Shown: positions 34,592 through 40,363 of the stretch, in pieces
Layout of the letters: each line of letters starts with the position of its first letter
Position numbering within the stretch: the stretch's first letter is position 1
Assembly: GCA_025361725.1 (NCBI GenBank)
Contig: JANYJV010000033.1
Span: 1-40,363, forward strand
Length of the DNA: 40,363 bases
DNA from: Acidimicrobiia bacterium
GTDB lineage: Bacteria; Actinomycetota; Acidimicrobiia; IMCC26256; JAENVU01
Direction of reading: 5' to 3'
Notes under the pieces: model-generated
Told to the model about the DNA's origin: nothing
Databases searched by the model: none
What the model saw: the letters and a program-made list of their open reading frames with translations, nothing else
Program-made: the position numbers and the translations under genes

Positions 34592-34670
34592 CAGAAATCG
34601 CGCGTTCTGTTGCGAGACCCGATGATCGGGCGCGTAGGTTCTCGGGACGACCGCGACCCGGGAGCTGACC

Positions 34671-35811
34671 GTGACTGACCAAGACGTGATCGATCGAGTC
34701 GGCAACGTGATGCAGCTCATCCGCGGCGCCGCAACCGAAGTTGACCGGGATGGAACATTCCCCACCGAACAAGTTGCTGCTCTCGCCGACGCCGGTCTCC
34801 TCGGTCTGCTGCTCCCCGAGACCGTGGGCGGCTTGGGTGGTGGGCCGCGGGACCTCGTCGAGGCGATGATGACGGTCGCGGCAGCATGTGGTTCGACCGC
34901 GATGGTGTACCTGATGCATCTGTCCGCGGCCGTCGTCACCGCAGCAGCCCCACCCGATGATGGCGGTCACCAGCTCCTCGCCGATCTCGCTTCGGGGACG
35001 AAGCTCGGCACGTTGGCGTTCAGTGAGAAGGGTTCACGGAGCCACTTCTGGGCACCGATCTCGCGTGCGAGCAGGACGAGTGCCGGTTCGGTCACGATTG
35101 GAGCGGACAAGAGCTGGGTCACGTCCGCGACCACTGCGGACGTCTACGTCGCAAGCTGCTTGGCCGCCGAGTCCGAGGGTCCGACCGAGACGAATCTTTA
35201 CGTGGTCGACCGTTCGGCCGACGGCGTCAACGTGCTCGACTCCTTCGACGGGATCGGCCTCCGCGGCAACGACTCTGCGCCGGTGCGGCTCGATGTTCAG
35301 GTCGAGGACGGTGCGCGACTTGGCGACGAAAAAGCCGGGCTTCGGCTTGATGATGCAGGTGGTCCTGCCGTGGTTCAGCCTCGGCAACTCCGCAGTGTCG
35401 CTCGGATTGGCCCGGGCCGCGCTCGAGGCCGCGATCACCCACGCGTCGGGCGCGCGGCTCGAGCATCTCGATTCGAGCCTGTCTGACCTCCCAACGATCC
35501 GGGCCTACCTCGCGAAAGCGTGGGCCGACCTTGCTGCGCACGAGGCGCTCCTGAAGGAGACTGCCGCGCGCGTCGAGGACCCCGATGACGGCACCGTCCT
35601 CGCCGTTCTCGCGACGAAGGCGGCGTGCAACGAAGCGGCCCTGCGGATCACCGACACTGCGATGCGGGTCGCCGGCGGTGCCGGGTTCTCGAAGCAGCTC
35701 GGCATCGAGCGCTACGCGCGCGACGCGCGCGCCGGATTCGTGATGGCTCCCACGTCTGACGCGCTCTTCGACTTTGCCGGCCGTGCCCTCTGTGGCATGG
35801 ACCTCTTCTAA
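34671..35811 (+). CDS. Acyl-CoA dehydrogenase-like flavoprotein, one apparent frameshift
   Basis: FAD-dependent protein of the acyl-CoA dehydrogenase superfamily, about 379 residues if repaired. The N-terminal helical domain (LADAGLLGLLLPETVGGLGGG, ACGSTAMVYLMHL) is read from GTG 34671, with GGGAG about 7 bases upstream. The C-terminal half (VVLPWFSLGNSAVSLGLARAAL, MRVAGGAGFSKQLGIERYARDARAG) is read one base later. The switch lies near the five-A run at 35329-35333; dropping one A gives the continuous GDEKPGFGLMMQ, so a homopolymer error or a true one-base insertion is likely. The superfamily includes DszC-like monooxygenases as well as dehydrogenases, and the catalytic base cannot be fixed here. 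It is first of three closely spaced genes (20 bp to the next). Confidence 0.82.
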
Positions 35812-35831
35812 GTTCCGAAAGGATTCGACCG

Positions 35832-36653
35832 ATGGCCGATCGCCAGGAAGTTCTCGTTGGCGCCGTTGCGTACAGCGCCAACGTCGTCCCGATCTGGGAA
35901 GGGATCCGCGACTACTTCGCCGAGAGCAGCGCGCCAATGGATTTCGTGTTGTTCTCCAACTACGAACGGCAGGTCGAAGCGCTCCTCGCCGGCCATATCG
36001 ACATCGCGTGGAACACCAATGTCGCCTGGATCCGGACCTTGCGCCGCACCGGCGGCACCGCGATCGCGCTCGCGACGCGTGACACGGACCTGGTCTTCAC
36101 GACCGTGATGGTGGGAAGAGCGGGTTCTGGACTCGACGGCATCGAATCGCTGCGAGGAAAGCAGGTGGCGCTCGGCTCACGCGACTCCGGCCAAGCACGC
36201 ATCCTGCCGTTGCACTTCCTGCACCGCGCCGGGATCACCGAGGCCGACATGGATCTCGTGATCTTCGACTCCGACGTCGGCAAACACGGCGACACCGGCA
36301 GATCCGACCTCGACGCGCTGCGAGCCGTGGTCGACGGCGACGCCGATGTCGCAGCAATCGGTGTCAACACCTGGAACTCGCTCCGCGCCGGTGGCGACGG
36401 CGCCGTTGCCGATCTCGCCGTCGTCTGGGAGTCCGAGCCGTACAGCCACTGCAACTTCTCCGTGCTCGAAACCTTGCCGAGCGAGCGCACCCGACCTTGG
36501 GTCGAACATCTCCTTGCGATGGACTGGGAAATTCCCGAGCATCGGCGGATCCTCGAACTCGAAGGACTGACGGAGTGGAAGCTTCCCGACCTCGAGGGCT
36601 ACCGCTCGCTCACCGCGGCGATGGACGAACAAAACATCTCGGATCACTGGTGA
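35832..36653 (+). CDS. PhnD/SsuA-like solute-binding-fold protein without signal peptide
   Basis: 273-residue type II periplasmic-binding fold of the phosphonate-binding-like family (VLVGAVAYSANVVPIWEGI, YERQVEALLAGHIDIAWNTNVAW, LRGKQVALGSRDSGQARILPL). Unlike true transport proteins it has no signal peptide or lipobox: residue 1 leads straight into the first strand, and no permease or ATPase is nearby. Such leaderless members can be cytoplasmic enzymes (MqnA, MqnD and THI5-like proteins are precedents), so an enzymatic or ligand-sensing role beside the flavoprotein and radical SAM protein is plausible. ATG 35832 with AAAGGA about 7 bases upstream; 25 bp to the next gene. Confidence 0.82.
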   Translation: MADRQEVLVGAVAYSANVVPIWEGIRDYFAESSAPMDFVLFSNYERQVEALLAGHIDIAWNTNVAWIRTLRRTGGTAIALATRDTDLVFTTVMVGRAGSGLDGIESLRGKQVALGSRDSGQARILPLHFLHRAGITEADMDLVIFDSDVGKHGDTGRSDLDALRAVVDGDADVAAIGVNTWNSLRAGGDGAVADLAVVWESEPYSHCNFSVLETLPSERTRPWVEHLLAMDWEIPEHRRILELEGLTEWKLPDLEGYRSLTAAMDEQNISDHW

Positions 36654-36678
36654 CCAACCCGATCCGGAAACGGTTCCG

Positions 36679-37671
36679 ATGTCGTTCGATCTGACCGTCC
36701 GTCTCATCGAAGCGGTCGGTGCAACGGCGGCGGGCACCACGGTGATGGTTCCGCTCGACGGGCCGGACGAAGTCAGGACCGCGGCAAGCTGGGCCGATGC
36801 CACCGGCAACACGGTCCTGATGGTTCACCCCGACCCGGTCGAGATCTACCGGGGTCGGATCGCCGACCCGATCGACGCCCTGAGTCCCGAGCGGCGGCCC
36901 GGACATCGCTTGTGGATCTACACCAACTTCCACTGCAACCTCGCCTGCGACTACTGCTGCGTCGAGTCGTCGCCCACGGCTCGGCGCCGAATCATCGAGA
37001 TCGACGAGTTCGCCGCCATCATCGGCGAAGCGATCGCCGCAGACGTCGCCGAGCTGTACCTCACCGGCGGCGAGCCTTTCATGCTCATCGATCTCGACGA
37101 GCGGCTCCGGGTCGCCACCGCCGCGCGTCCGACCACGGTCCTCACCAACGCCATGCAGTGGCACGGCGAACGACGGCGCCGCCTCGACGCGCTACCGCGC
37201 GACAACCTCACGTTTCAGATCAGTCTCGATTCGGCGACTGCAGACCTCCACGATCGTCATCGTGGCGCGGGGAGCTTCGCCAAGGCGATCGAGGGTATCG
37301 GCGTGGCGACCGAACTCGGCTTCCGGATTCGTGTAGCCGCGACTCTCGGGCCCGACGCCGGAACGACGGAACAGGAACTCGAGCGGTTCTTCGACGACCT
37401 CGCGCTCGAACCCGATCAGCGCGTGATCCGGCGCGTCGCCAGGCAAGGATCGGCCAACGCCGGCCTCGCCGTGTCGCGAGCATCGCTGATCCCCGAGGTG
37501 TGCGTCACCGCCGACGGTGTCTGGTGGCATCCCGTCGCCGCCATCGACCCGACGATGAAAGTCGTCGACAACTGGGCTCCGCTCCGAACAACGATCGACA
37601 CCATCCGTGACGAGTACCGCACGCACCGAATCGCCAACGACGTGCTCGCCAGCTCGTTCCCCTGCGCCTGA
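36679..37671 (+). CDS. Radical SAM protein with N-terminal TusA-like region
   Basis: 330-residue [4Fe-4S] radical SAM enzyme. The cluster motif C86-x3-C90-x2-C93 (FHCNLACDYCC) is followed by the glycine motif YLTGGEPFM and the barrel segments LTFQISLDSATADLHDRHRG. The first about 65 residues resemble a TusA/SirA sulphur-carrier fold (AAGTTVMVPLDGPDEVRTAASWADATGNTVL) but lack its Cys-Pro active site. The C-terminus has only a stunted SPASM-like end (VCVTADGVWWHPV ... SFPCA), too short for two auxiliary clusters. No precursor-peptide gene was seen, so a small-molecule substrate is more likely than a RiPP. Last gene of the operon with the flavoprotein and PhnD-like protein. I do not recognise the pathway. 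Confidence 0.85.
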   Translation: MSFDLTVRLIEAVGATAAGTTVMVPLDGPDEVRTAASWADATGNTVLMVHPDPVEIYRGRIADPIDALSPERRPGHRLWIYTNFHCNLACDYCCVESSPTARRRIIEIDEFAAIIGEAIAADVAELYLTGGEPFMLIDLDERLRVATAARPTTVLTNAMQWHGERRRRLDALPRDNLTFQISLDSATADLHDRHRGAGSFAKAIEGIGVATELGFRIRVAATLGPDAGTTEQELERFFDDLALEPDQRVIRRVARQGSANAGLAVSRASLIPEVCVTADGVWWHPVAAIDPTMKVVDNWAPLRTTIDTIRDEYRTHRIANDVLASSFPCA

Positions 37672-37739
37672 GCAGTCCCAGTTGGCCGTCGTCAGCGATT
37701 GAAGAATTCGAGCGTCGAGGTGAACACGCGAAAACAGCC

Positions 37740-39107
37740 CTATTTCGCGAGGACGTCGAGGAGTGCCTGATTGAAAGTTTCGGCGTCGCTGACATTGCAG
37801 CCGTGGGGTGCGCCCTCGAGGGCCGCCTTCTTGTCCGCCTGCTTGCACAGTGCGGCATAGCGCCAGAGGAGCCAACGTCGGCACACGGTGTCCACGTTCG
37901 GCGTCGTCGGCGACAGATCGCCGGAGTCGAGCTGCTCGAGAACTCGAACGGCGCGCGTCCGGACCGCCTGGAGGTCGCTCATCCGGTCGAGGTTGCGTAG
38001 CGGCATCGCCATCCGCTGGTTACCGCCCAGACGCGACCGGTTGCGGTCGAGGAAGTCCCAATACAACGTGGTGAAGGGACAGGCGTCGTCGCCGACGCGC
38101 TTTTTCGGGTTGTAGTCGCACTCGCGGCAGTAGTCGCTCATGCGGTTGATGTACGCGCCTCCCGCCGCATACGGCTTGGTGGCCATACGGCCGCCGTCGG
38201 CGTGGAGTGACATACCGAGCAGGTTCGGCAGCATCACTCACTCGGCGCCGTCGATGAAGCTCCGCCACATCCAGTCGACCATTTCGGATGGGGAGACACC
38301 GGCGAGCAGGGCGAGGTTGCCGAGCACCATGAGCCGTTGGATGTGGTGAACCCACGCGCGGGTTTCGATCCCGGACACGGCGTGCTGACGCAGCGCATCC
38401 GCGTCCCCGAGTCGCCGGTGAACACCGGGGAAGCGGTTGGTGCGCGTCGAGCGCGTTGACGTCGCGATACTCCGGCATCCAGAGCCAGTAGACCCCCCAG
38501 ACGTATTCCCGCCATCCGATGACCTGGCGGATGAACCCCTCGTCGGACGCCAACTCGACGTGTCCGGACCGGACGCGTCCTCGGCCGCGTCGCACACCTC
38601 GTCGGGCAGTAACAGACCAACATTGAGGGCGTGGCTCAGGGCGGAGTGGGCGAGCCGCCACTCGTCGCTCAGCATCGCGTCCTCGTGCGGGCCGAACGCC
38701 GGGAGCACGACGTCGACGAAGTGTCGGAGGCGGGCGGTTGCCTGAGAACGGCTCGTGGCCCAGGTGCCATCGGGTTCGGCACCGAAGGCCGACGCCGGCA
38801 GCGAGTCGAGCACCGAGCGGTCGACCGCGTCGAGGCGATGGCGGGGTGGCTCGGCCCAGGCCCGACCGTCGCTCGGCGGCGGCTCGCGGTTTTCCGCGTC
38901 GAGGTTCCAGCGGCCTCCGGCCGGTTCGTCGCCGTCCAGGAGGTAGCCGAAGCGACGACGTTGCGCCCGGTAGAAATCCTCCATGACGAGGCGCTGCCGG
39001 GGCGCAGCCCAGCTCGCGAAGTCGCGACGATCGCAGAGGAACTGATTCGAGGGCACCACCTCGACGTCGAGCCGACGGAAGAGAACGTCGCCGTCCCACG
39101 ACCGCAG
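37740..39107 (-). pseudogene. FeS-type deoxyribodipyrimidine photolyase-related gene, decayed
   Basis: Remains of a PhrB-like photolyase/cryptochrome-related gene (DPRP family, DNA photorepair). Recognisable pieces in order: VVPSNQFLCDRRDF and GGRWNLDAENR (from 39098), VVLPAFGPHEDAML, then in another frame GFIRQVIGWREYVWGVYWLWMPEY, HHIQRLMVLGNLALLAGV, and GMSLHADGG with MSDYCRECDYNPKK and GDDACPF. The last keep the CxxC-x12-C iron-sulphur ligands. Lesions: the about 130-residue N-terminal domain is missing, at least three frame changes lie between about 38400 and 38600, and a TGA at 38238-38240 replaces a tryptophan codon normally found in a GAEWVMLPN-type motif. The final about 55 codons (VCRRWLLWRYAALC to the stop at 37740) do not match the family. 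Too many defects for sequencing error alone. Confidence 0.82.
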
Positions 39108-39289
39108 TCATTTGCTGTCCGATTCACGGCGGCCCGGGTGTCGTCAGCGACGTCGGAGGAGCGCGGCACAACCCCCGACACCGTCAGTTGACCCGTAAAA
39201 CTTCCAGCGCTGAATCCCATGGAGAGGAACCCGAGTAGATGTCCAGACGGGCAAGAGTTGCGTTCCGGTGGGTCGGGTATCGGCCCTGA

Positions 39290-39424
39290 TCAGCCCGTCG
39301 ATAAGTTCGTAGAGATGATCACTCTGTGACGCCAATGACGGCCGGGTCGTCGGGGCCCGACCGCAAGGAAGACCACCGTCACGAGAATGAGGAGATGCCA
39401 GGGAACGACGAGACCCTTGAACAT
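39290..39424 (-). other. Short TatA-like membrane segment, probably degenerate
   Basis: A 44-codon frame from ATG 39424 encodes MFKGLVVPWHLLILVTVVF and then LAVGPRRP, which looks like the N-terminal helix of a TatA twin-arginine translocase subunit. The amphipathic helix that should follow (LPELGRSLG-type) is absent: the rest is basic and unrelated. Either a truncated tatA remnant or chance. Otherwise 39108-39481 contains nothing I can support, and the DNA here is of mixed composition, like other decayed stretches. Confidence 0.3.
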
Positions 39425-39481
39425 CACCGCAGGTTACGAGTGCCGGCCTGAGTCAATGCAACAGTGCCAATGTCGGTGGGT

Positions 39482-40363
39482 TCAGCTTGGCGCTGGTTGC
39501 CAAGTTTCGGACTCGTCGTTTCGTGTGCCGGTGTAGGGGCAACCAGCATGGTCGACGCCGCCTGTGCTCAGGACCAGTTTGGTGTCGTGGACGGTGATGA
39601 CCCTTGATCCGATCGTGACCGTGATGACGGGGACCGACGTATCGACGGCGGTGGTGCACAGGTTGGGATCGCAGCCGTAACAGCCGGCCTTATGGTGATC
39701 GGACCCGTCGAAGGTGCCAGGCCCCATCTGGGCGAGGATCAGACTCTGGCCCGCTGGGATGGAGTTCGTCCCCCAGAGTGCGTAGGAGTGGCCGGCGATC
39801 GTGACGGACACGACGACCCCGGCAAGCGGCATCGCGGTGAGGTTGTCGATCTTCACGGCGGCAGAGTCCCACCCGCCGCTGGAACCGTCGGGCTGGCCCA
39901 CAAATACGCTCCCGGCTGAGCCCTGCCACGGGCTCGGTTTCGGCTGAGGCAAACCGGGATGGTGCGTGTCGTAGTAGCCGGCACTTACCCGGATAGGGCC
40001 ACCCGGCGGGCTGGTGGTGGTAACGGTGGCCGTCGCCGATGACGAGAGGTTCGCAGTGTCGGTGACCGTGACCGTCGCAGTGAAGACCCCGGCGCTGAGA
40101 TAGGTATGGGTCAAGCTCGCGTTGGTCTGGATCACCGAGGCGCTGCCGTCACCGAAACTGAACGTGTAACTCGCGATCGGAGTCGTGTCAGTATCGGTCG
40201 ACGTTGACGCGTCGAGCGACACGCTGAGCGGCACAATCCCCGACGACGGCGACGCACTCAACTTCGCGACCGGCGCCACATCCGCCGGCGGAGGGGCAAT
40301 ACCGGCCGGGAGGTACGCGACGGTCGTCGCCATCCACGTGCCGCTCGTCGTCCCCGCGGCCGA
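39482..40363 (-). CDS. Secreted PKD-domain protein, N-terminus cut by the window edge
   Basis: Open frame entering from the right edge, 293 codons visible. A PKD-type beta-sandwich domain (VAKLSASPSSGIVPLSVSLDA, YTFSFGDGSAS, LTHTYLSAGVFTATVTVTD) is followed by a C-terminal module of about 170 residues beginning IRVSAGYYDTHHPGL, with NLTAMPLAGVVVSVTIAGH and four cysteines clustered in GCYGCDPNLC and HAGCPYTG. Ser/Thr richness and the domain type suggest an extracellular structural, adhesive or carbohydrate-binding role. The signal peptide would lie outside the window. There is no cell-wall sorting motif at the C-terminus. I do not know the family of the terminal module. Confidence 0.75.
   Translation of the reverse strand, partial: SAAGTTSGTWMATTVAYLPAGIAPPPADVAPVAKLSASPSSGIVPLSVSLDASTSTDTDTTPIASYTFSFGDGSASVIQTNASLTHTYLSAGVFTATVTVTDTANLSSSATATVTTTSPPGGPIRVSAGYYDTHHPGLPQPKPSPWQGSAGSVFVGQPDGSSGGWDSAAVKIDNLTAMPLAGVVVSVTIAGHSYALWGTNSIPAGQSLILAQMGPGTFDGSDHHKAGCYGCDPNLCTTAVDTSVPVITVTIGSRVITVHDTKLVLSTGGVDHAGCPYTGTRNDESETWQPAPS

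Noticed and set aside
36679-37671. RiPP precursor peptide partner for the radical SAM protein
   Set aside because: No small Cys- or Gly-rich open frame with a ribosome binding site flanks the operon, and the SPASM end is too short for a typical RiPP maturase.
38238-38240. TGA in the photolyase-like gene as a second selenocysteine
   Set aside because: The position is a conserved tryptophan, no GGTC-type hairpin follows, and the gene has several other lesions. TGA is also used as a normal stop throughout the window.
1-40363. tRNA, rRNA genes and CRISPR arrays
   Set aside because: I saw no cloverleaf-like sequence, rRNA similarity or regularly spaced repeats in any intergenic region, although a covariance-model search was not possible.

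Overview
This 40.4-kb window is GC-rich, gene-dense DNA with many GTG starts and close or overlapping gene junctions. The gene set (TetR and ArsR regulators, a class I cytochrome P450, a Baeyer-Villiger-type flavin monooxygenase, an acyl-CoA ligase, an acyl-CoA dehydrogenase, several amidohydrolases, a branched-chain-type substrate-binding lipoprotein, GGDEF proteins and a type IV pilin) suggests a free-living heterotrophic member of the Actinomycetota, possibly Acidimicrobiia. That placement is inference from gene content; no rRNA or other phylogenetic marker is present. No tRNA, rRNA, CRISPR array, transposase or integrase was found.

Layout. 1-4.1 kb: a carotenoid cleavage oxygenase running off the left edge, translationally coupled to a TetR regulator; a Dabb-domain protein; degraded fragments; and a secreted two-Calx-beta GH10 xylanase with two apparent one-base deletions. 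4.1-10.3 kb: a D-aminoacylase-like amidohydrolase, release factor 3 (prfC), a spermidine-synthase-like protein and a flavin monooxygenase. 10.4-16.5 kb: a RibD/DHFR fragment, a strong hairpin, a small membrane protein, a four-PAS GGDEF protein divergent from a nitronate monooxygenase-like enzyme, a serine beta-lactamase-fold hydrolase, and an ArsR-SRPBCC operon behind a 40-bp palindrome.

16.5-29.1 kb: a DUF2461 protein divergent from a glutathione peroxidase whose catalytic residue is encoded by an in-frame TGA followed by a bacterial SECIS hairpin, so very probably a selenoprotein; then a membrane GT2 glycosyltransferase, an acyl-CoA ligase, two metal-dependent amidohydrolases, an alpha/beta hydrolase, a substrate-binding lipoprotein, a wrecked aminoglycoside-phosphotransferase-family gene, a P450 and a PAQR/hemolysin III membrane protein.

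29.1-34.6 kb: a signalling block (type IV pilin; cupredoxin lipoprotein, BarA-like tripartite hybrid kinase with HPt, REC-GGDEF diguanylate cyclase) bracketed by two 72-bp direct repeats of the PAQR 3' end, 67 of 72 bases identical. This is what an insertion at a gene 3' end would leave. 34.7-37.7 kb: an apparent operon of an acyl-CoA dehydrogenase-like flavoprotein (one frameshift), a leaderless PhnD-like solute-binding-fold protein and a radical SAM protein with an N-terminal TusA-like region; I do not recognise its pathway. 37.7-40.4 kb: a decayed FeS-type photolyase-related gene, a short TatA-like fragment, and the C-terminal part of a secreted PKD-domain protein running off the right edge.

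Several genes carry single-base lesions. Isolated ones (xylanase, acyl-CoA dehydrogenase) could be sequence errors; the photolyase-like and phosphotransferase loci have enough independent lesions to be real pseudogenes.
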